A stretch of DNA of 10,817 nucleotides. It comes from Candidatus Thorarchaeota archaeon. Lineage in GTDB: Archaea > Asgardarchaeota > Thorarchaeia > Thorarchaeales > Thorarchaeaceae. The notes beneath the pieces were generated by a model, which saw nothing but the letters and a program-made list of their open reading frames with translations, did not search any database and had not been told where the DNA came from. Positions 1 through 6,060 of this stretch are shown one piece after another. Location: NCBI GenBank assembly GCA_030638785.1, contig DAOWDY010000080.1, positions 1 to 10,817 of the forward strand. Reading direction: 5' to 3'. How positions within the stretch are numbered: position 1 is the first letter of the stretch; every line of letters begins with the position of its first letter. The translations under genes and the position numbers were made by a program.

Positions 1-754
1 AAAACCATTACATGCTGATTTAGAAGCAGTACTAAACGAGGATACTGAAGAATCATCTACTTCATCACTTCCTGATTTCCTACGAGATGATGACGATGAA
101 ATAGAGGAGGACTCTCCTTCATTCTCCTACCCTGATTTTCATTTCAACATTAAAGGGATGGATCCTGAATCTATGGCAATCCTCTTTGCGGAGTCTGAGC
201 TTCGTGTTCTAGATGCAGAACTAGATCAACTACTTCAGGAGATCAGTTCTACTAGACAAGCACTTGAGCTAAAGCATGCAGATAAGGAATTACTTACAAC
301 TCGAGCTCAAAATCTTCGGAGAGCCTTTGATATATCCAAAAAACGACGAAATGAGCTGAGGGGCTTTCAGGGTGATTTGCATCTTAAGAGCACGCTCACA
401 AATCTTGAGAAGCAGACCGCAAAACTAGAGAAACTACAGGAAGTAGAGAAACAGATTGACGAGGGCGTCTATGAGGAAGAGAAGAGCAAGATCCTTCTCC
501 GAATCAAGTCACTTCGTAATGAGCTGAAGAGTTCCCTGAAGGAATCAAAGAAGTGGTTCAAATCGATGAATGCAGAATCAAAGCGACTTAGAAAAGAGAA
601 GAGTCGTCTTGAGGCAAAGCTAAGAATTGGAGATGTATCCCAGACTGCGTATGATGCGAAAATGAAAGAAATCGAGAGAGCATTTCAAGTCATTGACGGA
701 GGAAAGGAATCACTTGCGAAGATAATTGAGTTAGGTGAGAAGACAAAGAAATGA
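1..754 (+). CDS. 5'-truncated acidic coiled-coil protein, function unknown
   Basis: The frame is open from base 2 to the TGA at 752-754, giving 250 visible codons, so the gene begins upstream of the window. The ATG at 158 is an internal candidate start, but the 52 codons before it look coding: they form an acidic, Ser-rich segment with a DDDDEIEED run. From about base 180 the protein is almost wholly charged heptad-like helix, rich in Lys, Glu and Leu, with weak breaks near EKQIDEGVYEEEK and RIGDVSQTAYDAK. Such gly/asp breaks between long helices resemble the helical-hairpin turns common in archaeal coiled-coil proteins. There are no membrane segments and no catalytic motifs. It is followed 32 nt later by the Cys-rich gene on the same strand. 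I do not recognise the family. A structural or ESCRT/CdvA-like role is possible but nothing in the sequence establishes it. Confidence 0.8.
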   Translation, partial: KPLHADLEAVLNEDTEESSTSSLPDFLRDDDDEIEEDSPSFSYPDFHFNIKGMDPESMAILFAESELRVLDAELDQLLQEISSTRQALELKHADKELLTTRAQNLRRAFDISKKRRNELRGFQGDLHLKSTLTNLEKQTAKLEKLQEVEKQIDEGVYEEEKSKILLRIKSLRNELKSSLKESKKWFKSMNAESKRLRKEKSRLEAKLRIGDVSQTAYDAKMKEIERAFQVIDGGKESLAKIIELGEKTKK

Positions 755-786
755 CAAAGCAGAGTAATTGACAAGGTAGTGATCTG

Positions 787-1098
787 ATGATGAAGACTCT
801 TCAAGATTGTACCCCATTTTGTGAGTCATTCCAATGTACTTTGAATCGTGGTTCGCTCAAGATCCGAACACGAGGAGGAAAGAAACAAGCTTGGTGTACC
901 TCCCATGAGGATACATGTGATGGAGGTTGGTGCCAATATAGCAGATGTGAAATTCGAAAGTTATCGGATGGAAACAAATGCAAATGTGAGGATAAGCCCC
1001 GAACTTCTACCCCCAAGAAGAAGGATGAACCATGGGTTGACCCCTCTCGAATTCCCCCAGAGTACGAGAAGAAACTAAGAAGCAAAATGAAATCGTAG
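787..1098 (+). CDS. Small Cys-rich, probably metal-binding protein
   Basis: A 103-residue basic protein with nine cysteines in its first 67 residues (C8, C12, C17, C37, C44, C49, C54, C65, C67), spaced C-x3-C-x4-C-x19-C-x6-C-x4-C-x4-C-x10-C-x-C, plus His40. The tail from residue 68 is Lys/Pro-rich and probably disordered. The density and spacing suggest zinc binding or an Fe-S site; the lack of a signal peptide argues against a secreted disulfide protein. Two ATGs stand in tandem (787, 790) with only a weak GTGAT-type ribosome site before them, so the start could be either. The frame ends at TAG 1096-1098. The opposite-strand frame across the same bases lacks any family resemblance, while this one has a non-random Cys pattern. 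I do not recognise a named family. Confidence 0.7.
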   Translation: MMKTLQDCTPFCESFQCTLNRGSLKIRTRGGKKQAWCTSHEDTCDGGWCQYSRCEIRKLSDGNKCKCEDKPRTSTPKKKDEPWVDPSRIPPEYEKKLRSKMKS

Positions 1099-1167
1099 AA
1101 TCAGAAACTAACATCCCGTAACCTCTATAAGCAACATGCATTAGTTCGCAGTCAGACGAAGGTGACC

Positions 1168-1296
1168 ATGGTGTTTGAAGAAATTAGGCCTGAAATGAGA
1201 TCGCTCATTTACTTCATGGTTGGCATGTCGATGCTTGCAATTGGGTTAATACTGAGTCAGGCCGCCTTTGCAATTGACTTTCTTACAATGCCATGA
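1168..1296 (+). CDS. 42-residue single-span membrane protein
   Basis: A short open frame from ATG 1168 to TGA 1294-1296. The N-terminus is charged (MVFEEIRPEMR) and is followed by about 25 hydrophobic residues (SLIYFMVGMSMLAIGL and onward), consistent with one transmembrane helix and a very short outer tail. A Shine-Dalgarno-like AAGGTGA lies at 1159-1165. It is close to the ATG (2 nt) but well placed for the next codon, GTG 1171, which could be the true start. It sits between the Cys-rich gene and the AIR-synthase-like gene, ending 19 nt before the latter, which fits a shared transcript. The frame is short enough to arise by chance; the membrane-like composition, ribosome site and spacing are the support. 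No function can be assigned. Confidence 0.5.
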   Translation: MVFEEIRPEMRSLIYFMVGMSMLAIGLILSQAAFAIDFLTMP

Positions 1297-1315
1297 AAGA
1301 CCGCACTCATCTTGA

Positions 1316-2311
1316 GTGATTCTATTGACAGACCTTACTGAAATCATTGTGATGCTTAGGAATTTTGAAGGGATATCTCGCAAGTTTGTTCTTCCTGGAA
1401 TAATTCGCAAGCTAAGAGAGGAATCATATCAAGGGAATACACCTCACGGACTTGGTGAAGACTCAGCAGCTATAGATACTGATTCAGATGAGGTCATTCT
1501 GCTTACAACTGACTCCATTGTGCAAGAGCTGTGTCTGAATCATCCACGTGCAGCTGGATTCAATGTTGTTCTTGCAAATGTTATGGATATCTATGCGGCT
1601 GGAGGAAGGCCTACTTCTTTTGCAGTGGCGCTTTCTTATTCTGATCAAAAAATCGGAGATGAATTGCTACAGGGGCTTATCGAAGGGTCTCATACATTCA
1701 GAGTTCCCATTGTTAGAGGACACACAAACCCTCAGGCATCATCGACTTATGTTGTAGGTTCCTGTACAGGTACTGTGAAGAAGTCACATCTTCTTACAGC
1801 TGGAGGTGCTCGAGAGGGCGACCAACTTATCCTTATCTTCGATAAGGAGGGTAAGCGAGGGTCAAGTTACACACTAGGTTGGGATACTGTGACGCATCGT
1901 GATTCTACTCAGGTCATTGATCGTTTCACAGTTATGATCGATTTGGCCCAATCAGGCCTAATCACTGCATCAAAGGACGTTTCAGTTGCGGGCTTGGTCG
2001 GAACTGCGGGAATGATGGTGGAATATTCCGGAAAAGGTGGAGTGGTAAATCTTGATATTGTGGATCAGCATAGGCCGCCATCAATTGATTTCAGGGATTG
2101 GATTCGCATGTTCATTTCTCTGGGATTTCTTGTAGCCGCACCTATTAGCACATTCGAGAGAATTCATTCTATTGCTCAAGAACACAATATGTCCGCCATG
2201 GTTATTGGTTTTGTTGATGACTCGCGTTCTCTGCGATTGCGAATGGGTGACGAGGAAGATATCCTCTTTGACTTCTCTAAAGGTCCGATATTGACACCAA
2301 GAGGCAATTAA
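1316..2311 (+). CDS. AIR-synthase-related protein (PurM/SelD/HypE/ThiL fold; methanogenesis-marker-2-like)
   Basis: A 331-residue protein of the AIR synthase superfamily, ATP-dependent enzymes that activate a substrate through a phosphate intermediate. Visible landmarks are GEDSAAID (residues 47-54, the acidic nucleotide/metal loop), TTDSI (64-68), NVMDIYAAGGRP (88-99) and GHTNP (135-139), followed by a C-terminal domain with a Gly-rich stretch near 220-240. The N-terminus (LRNFEGISRKF) resembles the start of the methanogenesis marker 2 / sll0787-type relatives. It is not a conventional selenophosphate synthetase: the N-terminal Sec/Cys plus Lys active-site motif of SelD is absent. The annotated start is GTG 1316; TTG 1325 or ATG 1352 are alternatives, but family likeness begins before 1352, favouring an upstream start. 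Its substrate is unknown. The presence of a SelD paralogue a few kilobases from Sec genes is notable but may be coincidental. Confidence 0.88.
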   Translation: MILLTDLTEIIVMLRNFEGISRKFVLPGIIRKLREESYQGNTPHGLGEDSAAIDTDSDEVILLTTDSIVQELCLNHPRAAGFNVVLANVMDIYAAGGRPTSFAVALSYSDQKIGDELLQGLIEGSHTFRVPIVRGHTNPQASSTYVVGSCTGTVKKSHLLTAGGAREGDQLILIFDKEGKRGSSYTLGWDTVTHRDSTQVIDRFTVMIDLAQSGLITASKDVSVAGLVGTAGMMVEYSGKGGVVNLDIVDQHRPPSIDFRDWIRMFISLGFLVAAPISTFERIHSIAQEHNMSAMVIGFVDDSRSLRLRMGDEEDILFDFSKGPILTPRGN

Positions 2312-2330
2312 TCGTATATTCTCTGCCCGC

Positions 2331-2340
2331 TATAGTTAAA
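2331..2340 (+). promoter_or_regulatory. Possible box A (TATA) for the small Cys/His gene
   Basis: The AT-rich string TATAGTTAAA lies in the gap after the AIR-synthase-like gene. Its centre is about 27 nt before base 2363, just upstream of a GTGA ribosome-site candidate at 2364-2367 and the start codons at 2369/2378. The match to the archaeal box A is loose. Confidence 0.3.
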
Positions 2341-2368
2341 TGAACAGTCCCATCATTCGTTTAGTGAA

Positions 2369-2599
2369 GTGTGTTCGTTGGCAGAATCAAAAGAAAAAAT
2401 CTGTAGTATCGCAGGCTGCAAGAATCCATCAAAAAGATCATTCTCGTCCCAACGTATTGGCCAGAGTGTCACATCTGCAGGACTTAAGATTAAAGATGCT
2501 AGGAAACGAAAGATCTACCTTTGCCAGGACCACTGGAAGAAGGTCAAGAAGATATACAAGAAGGACACGAAACCCGAAAGAATGCGTTGGGGTCATTAA
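2369..2599 (+). CDS. Small putative zinc-binding protein
   Basis: A basic protein of about 73-76 residues with CSIAGC near the N-terminus and LCQDHWKK near residue 52-59, so two Cys and a later Cys-x2-His could ligate one zinc ion. The core (KRSFSSQRIGQSVTSAG, then aromatic IYLCQDHW) reads like a compact folded domain, and the C-terminus ends MRWGH. The start is GTG 2369, or more likely TTG 2378 (encoding MAESKEK), which has GTGA about 10 nt upstream. A longer overlapping frame from ATG 2340 gives an Arg/Gln/Lys-rich product without structure and is treated as a shadow. It ends 61 nt before the ModE-like gene on the same strand. I do not recognise a named family. Its make-up suggests nucleic-acid or ribosome association, which is inference. 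Confidence 0.65.
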   Translation: MCSLAESKEKICSIAGCKNPSKRSFSSQRIGQSVTSAGLKIKDARKRKIYLCQDHWKKVKKIYKKDTKPERMRWGH

Positions 2600-2603
2600 A
2601 TAA
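2596..2603 (+). promoter_or_regulatory. Possible box A (TATA) for the ModE-like gene
   Basis: TTAAATAA overlaps the stop codon of the preceding small gene. An archaeal start site would fall near 2627, leaving a leader of about 33 nt before the ATG at 2661. No strong Shine-Dalgarno is seen in that leader. The call rests on spacing and composition only. Confidence 0.35.
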
Positions 2604-2660
2604 CAAACCTTACATCATATCACCCAACGTCATATCAGGTTCGCCAAGTGGCTGAGAATT

Positions 2661-3008
2661 ATGACTGATACTAGCCCTCATGACCTCCCGAATTTAAATC
2701 CGAATTTCAAGTTGTGGCTAGAACATCAGGGTGTGTATGTTTTTGGTCCTGGTGCTTTTGCATTGATGACAAGTATTCACAAGACAGGATCAATCACCAA
2801 GGCTGCCAAGGAATTAAAGATGTCTTATCGCTATGCGTGGGGTGTCATCAGAAAAATCGAGAAGAAGCTCGATGCAAAGCTGCTTGATTCATTCAAGGGC
2901 GGGAAAGAGGGCGGTGGTGGTGCCACTGTGACAGAGTACGGTCTCTCGTTGATGAAACTCTATTCTCTTGTCAATGAACGTTTTATAGACTTCATTGGTG
3001 ATGTCTGA
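2661..3008 (+). CDS. ModE-type (LysR-like) winged-helix transcription regulator
   Basis: A 115-residue DNA-binding protein matching the N-terminal domain of ModE, the molybdate-responsive regulator. The hallmark run is clear: ALMTSIHKTGSITKAAKELK, then MSYRYAWGVIRKIEKKL, then a GGKEGGGG loop with VTEYG. The first parts form the helix-turn-helix and the Gly-rich loop is the wing. The C-terminal molybdate-binding (MOP/TOBE) domains of bacterial ModE are absent, as in many archaeal and short bacterial relatives, so the signal may be molybdate/tungstate sensed elsewhere, or something else. The start is ATG 2661. The gene converges with the ferredoxin-type membrane protein gene, with only 4 nt between the two stops. 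Mo/W enzymes such as formate dehydrogenase are often selenoproteins or partnered with Fe-S proteins, so the setting is suggestive, but no target operator was identified. Confidence 0.9.
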   Translation: MTDTSPHDLPNLNPNFKLWLEHQGVYVFGPGAFALMTSIHKTGSITKAAKELKMSYRYAWGVIRKIEKKLDAKLLDSFKGGKEGGGGATVTEYGLSLMKLYSLVNERFIDFIGDV

Positions 3009-3012
3009 TAAC

Positions 3013-4074
3013 CTATGAGAAGCGAATCTCAATTGCCTTATTCGGACAATGGCTCTTGCAGTCCAAACACATGATACAATCTGCACTGTGCATGTGCTGG
3101 TAGGGGAATCTTCTGATTCTGATATTCATTGGACAGACGACTTCACACGTATTGCAGACATCCGGTGTACAACGTGCTGGATTTCTTCCAATACCAATTA
3201 GGGAATCCCTAGAGAACAGTCCGTATAACCATCCTGCTGGGCAAATCCATCTACAGAACCATCTTGGGAACCAGTATGATAAGATGACTACCAGTGCAAC
3301 GAATGCAACCTGGAGCCAGATAACTGCCCCCCAGGTTCCAAGCAGCCATAGGTTGTCGAAACTAGTAGGCCAATCCTGTGCTGGCAGTAACACAAAGAGG
3401 ATGTAGGCCGGATTGAAGGGATCAAAAGGTGCGTCTGCAAAGATATTCATCGCATTTTTGAGTACGTCTCCTGTACCCAAAGCAACACTGATGCTGATCC
3501 AGATTGTGAAGAACATCACAAGTGCCAAAATGTATGTCTTCAGCCTTCGTAATTCCTTCTCAGTACCAGGAGAGGGTCTGATTTTCTCACGTTTTGGAAG
3601 TGATGCAAAGTCTTGAATTGTCCCCATTGGACAGACCCAAGCACATGCAGAACGGCCGATGATTGTTAGAATAATTACCATAGCGCCAATTGTGAAAAAT
3701 GGGAAGATACCACTAGTGAACTCTCTCTGAAGCGTATCAAAAGAGCCTGCCAGTATAGCAAATTCAGCTTCAAGGGGAGAAATGATGGGAAGTGTTGATA
3801 GAATATCTCTGAATCCGCCCCAAAATTGTGTAATTACTTCCTGGCCCCAGAGGGCTGCAAAGAAGTAGGCATTAATTCCTATAAGGAAAATGATCTGAAC
3901 GACTCTTCTTAGCATTCGCGTGTTCAGGATTATACCTAGGGGATTAGAGATTTTCCGACCCTTTGGTTTCTCTTCCTCTGGAGTTTCTTCTTCAAAATCC
4001 TCAGCTTCATCCGATGACGCAGACTGCTCCTCGTCTTCTTCCATAGTTTCTGGCTTATCTGCATCTTCTGCCAT
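3013..4074 (-). CDS. Membrane-bound multi-[4Fe-4S] protein, NapH/NosR/CcoG-like
   Basis: A 353-residue polytopic membrane protein with four cysteine clusters: CAWVCP (residues 144-149), CRWICPAG (274-281), C302-x4-C-x2-C-x3-CP, and C333-x2-C-x2-C-x3-CP. The last two form a classical pair of ferredoxin [4Fe-4S] motifs. The two CxxxCP motifs after membrane helices are typical of NapH, NosR, YccM and CcoG relatives, which pass electrons between quinol or cytosolic donors and redox enzymes. Hydrophobic helices lie near 58-76, 123-141, 179-199 and 247-269. The first 35 residues are an extraordinarily acidic Glu/Asp/Ser tail. I chose ATG 4074, preceded by AAGGA at 8 nt spacing; an upstream extension to 4191 would add a non-hydrophobic, unconvincing leader and overlap the next gene. 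The electron partner is not encoded nearby. Confidence 0.88.
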   Translation of the reverse strand: MAEDADKPETMEEDEEQSASSDEAEDFEEETPEEEKPKGRKISNPLGIILNTRMLRRVVQIIFLIGINAYFFAALWGQEVITQFWGGFRDILSTLPIISPLEAEFAILAGSFDTLQREFTSGIFPFFTIGAMVIILTIIGRSACAWVCPMGTIQDFASLPKREKIRPSPGTEKELRRLKTYILALVMFFTIWISISVALGTGDVLKNAMNIFADAPFDPFNPAYILFVLLPAQDWPTSFDNLWLLGTWGAVIWLQVAFVALVVILSYWFPRWFCRWICPAGWLYGLFSRDSLIGIGRNPARCTPDVCNTCEVVCPMNIRIRRFPYQHMHSADCIMCLDCKSHCPNKAIEIRFS

Positions 4075-4150
4075 TGTAATCAGTCCTTGCCTTCGGCGCT
4101 GTTCGAGGCGAGAACCCGAGGCTGCATTAAAAACGTTGTGCTGGAAACTC

Positions 4151-4558
4151 CTATAATGGCGTGAATACCAACTGCACTTCACCTGATTCAATGCTAATAG
4201 ACATGATGTATATTCCAGCTCCCTGTGGGGCAGTCAGCGAGATTGGATGTGTGTAAGTGTTAGGCCAGAAGAACGAGTCTGCGCCCTCTTTTGCATACGT
4301 AACAGTCAACGTATTACCTGACGCGCTCACACTGACATATTGTGGGACAACAACCTCCATTGAGGTATAATTGATTTGACCTAGGTCCACTATGTCTGTT
4401 GCATTGTGAACTCTATCCGCGAAACTCTGTGCCCTCTCTAATTCTGATGCACTCGATAGTGTATCCATTGCATACAAGAGCACGGGCACGCCTACCATGA
4501 CCACAGTTGTGAGACCAATTGCAATGAGCAACATCTTCTCCAAAGACCTAGATACCAT
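4151..4558 (-). CDS. Type-IV-pilin/archaellin-like single-span protein
   Basis: A 135-residue protein with a short basic N-terminus (MVSRSLEK) directly followed by a hydrophobic helix (residues 9-31) and then a beta-rich, Ser/Thr-rich ectodomain (SVSASGNTLTVTYAK and ISIESGEVQLVF). This layout matches archaeal pilin-like and small surface proteins, in which a class III signal peptide would be cut before the helix. A strict prepilin-peptidase site is not obvious, so it may simply be a membrane-anchored exported protein. The frame ends with TAG 4151-4153, 76 nt upstream of the ferredoxin-type gene start on the same strand, so the two may be co-transcribed. There is no Shine-Dalgarno before ATG 4558; the promoter spacing suggests a leaderless message. 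The gene is divergent from selB. Confidence 0.65.
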   Translation of the reverse strand: MVSRSLEKMLLIAIGLTTVVMVGVPVLLYAMDTLSSASELERAQSFADRVHNATDIVDLGQINYTSMEVVVPQYVSVSASGNTLTVTYAKEGADSFFWPNTYTHPISLTAPQGAGIYIMSISIESGEVQLVFTPL

Positions 4559-4582
4559 ACGATGTAATGTTACAACGTACCC

Positions 4583-4588
4583 AATAAA
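4583..4588 (-). promoter_or_regulatory. Box A for the pilin-like gene (leaderless spacing)
   Basis: Read on the minus strand, TTTATT is centred about 27 nt before the A of ATG 4558, the distance expected between an archaeal TATA box and the transcription start. Together with the missing ribosome site this suggests a leaderless mRNA. Confidence 0.45.
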
Positions 4589-4644
4589 GTACTCTGAATT
4601 ACCGGGTCAAATTCGGACGAAGGCTTTAACATCCGAATTGGTAC

Positions 4645-6060
4645 ATGACAACAGGAAAGATGATGCCAGCGTTGATACCAGTGCATATTGGTCTGATGGG
4701 CCACATTGACCATGGTAAGACGGAGTTAGCCCGAGCATTGAGTGAAAAGGTTTCAACCGCTGGTCTTGACAAACACCCTCAGTCTAAGCAACGCGGCATT
4801 ACTATTGACTTGGGATTTACCATGTTTACACTTGACAATTATCTTGTCACACTGGTCGATTCCCCGGGTCATGCAGATCTGATCCGAAGTGTTGTAGCAG
4901 GAGCGAATATCATTGATGCTGCTATCCTGACAGTTGCAGCTGATGAGGGTCCAATGATTCAGACTGGAGAGCATATCATCGTTCTCAGATCACTTGGTGT
5001 TGAATCGGTTATTGTCGCACTAACCAAGAGCGATCTTGTGAACGATACTATCATTGCTGCTACCGAAACGAAGATCGGTACGATAATGAGTAGTGCAGGA
5101 TATAATGAACCAGAGATTGTCCGTGTATCTGCATTGACTGGTGACGGGATTGCCGATTTGAAGGATGCACTCCGCAAGAGAATCGTGCCGCAAGAAAGAA
5201 ACAATTCAGGTTCTTTCTTGATGCCTCTCGATCATGCCTTTGGAAAGAAGGGATATGGTACAGTTGTCACTGGTACAGTGTTAAGAGGCTCTGTTAAGGT
5301 GGATGAATCCATTGATGTCATCCCTTTGGACAAGAGTGCTAAGATTCGCTCAATTCAAGTATTTAGCGAGAGTAAAGATTCTGCAAGTGCAGGAGACCGC
5401 ATTGGAATTAACATCCCAAATATTAACCACAGAGATTTGAAACGAGGTGATTATCTCTGTGCTCCAAACTCCCTAGGAATTGCGAGTTCTGCACATTGTG
5501 AGATTACTTTGAATCCATTATATGAAGGGCGAGTCACGAAGGGAATGACTCTAAGCGCAACGATTGGAATGCCAACGGTGACATCAGAGATCATTCCATA
5601 CGTAGTTGAAGATAAACGTGAAGTTGTTCTAGATTATACACGGGATTCAACCTTGAAGGCAGCAATTCTGTTTCAGAGGTCTGTCGGGATTGAGAAAGGT
5701 ATGCCGATACTGTTGATGAGAACAGACCTGCCTCCCAATACCATGCGTATTGTAGGATCTGGAACTATCACGAGAATTGAACCCATGATTCGTCTCTATC
5801 AGAAGCGTATTCGCAGAGGGAAAGTATCTAGACTTAGAGAAGAAGATGTACTAGTAGAGGGTCTAGCTCATAGTAAAGAGGCGGCTGCAATATTATCTGA
5901 AACCACTGTGAAGACAGCGAGTGGTTTACTTGGGAAAGTAAAGACTGCCTTCGGTACCCGCGGAGTTGTAGCTGTAGTCTTTGATGGTGTTGTATCAGAA
6001 TTAGAAGAAGTATCCTATGAAATATTGACTCAGGAGGAGTACCAATTTGGACATAGATAA
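4645..6060 (+). CDS. selB: Selenocysteine-specific elongation factor (aSelB/EFSec)
   Basis: A GTPase that carries Sec-tRNA to the ribosome at recoded UGA codons. The full G-motif set is present: GHIDHGKT (19-26), RGITID (50-55), DSPGH (72-76), TKSD (127-130) and SAL (162-164). Domains II and III follow (MPLDHAFGKKGYGTVVTGTV; DLPPNTMRIVGSGTI). A short domain IV runs from about residue 388 (RIRRGKVSRLREEDVLVEGL onward). The 471-residue length and this C-terminus match archaeal/eukaryotic SelB, not the bacterial form with four winged helices, so SECIS recognition probably needs another factor. ATG 4645 is the longest start. ATG 4660 or 4663 are credible, because CTTTAACA at 4624-4631 as box A would put the first transcribed base near 4654. 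The gene overlaps spcS by 14 nt. Confidence 0.95.
   Translation: MTTGKMMPALIPVHIGLMGHIDHGKTELARALSEKVSTAGLDKHPQSKQRGITIDLGFTMFTLDNYLVTLVDSPGHADLIRSVVAGANIIDAAILTVAADEGPMIQTGEHIIVLRSLGVESVIVALTKSDLVNDTIIAATETKIGTIMSSAGYNEPEIVRVSALTGDGIADLKDALRKRIVPQERNNSGSFLMPLDHAFGKKGYGTVVTGTVLRGSVKVDESIDVIPLDKSAKIRSIQVFSESKDSASAGDRIGINIPNINHRDLKRGDYLCAPNSLGIASSAHCEITLNPLYEGRVTKGMTLSATIGMPTVTSEIIPYVVEDKREVVLDYTRDSTLKAAILFQRSVGIEKGMPILLMRTDLPPNTMRIVGSGTITRIEPMIRLYQKRIRRGKVSRLREEDVLVEGLAHSKEAAAILSETTVKTASGLLGKVKTAFGTRGVVAVVFDGVVSELEEVSYEILTQEEYQFGHR
6032..6037 (+). promoter_or_regulatory. Shine-Dalgarno fixing a TTG start for spcS
   Basis: A strong AGGAGG inside the 3' end of selB sits 9 nt before TTG 6047, the start that best fits SepSecS. 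This decides a non-ATG start and implies translation coupled to selB. Confidence 0.8.

Noticed and set aside
801..1085. Minus-strand frame opposite the Cys-rich gene.
   Set aside because: It is a shadow frame with no recognisable features and lies entirely within the plus-strand gene.
1316..2311. Selenophosphate synthetase (SelD) to complete the Sec pathway.
   Set aside because: The N-terminal active-site Cys/Sec with its following Lys is absent. The segment before GEDSAAID does not resemble SelD.
2340..2603. Longer overlapping frame starting at ATG 2340.
   Set aside because: It gives an Arg/Gln/Lys-rich, low-structure product and competes with the frame holding ordered Cys/His residues.
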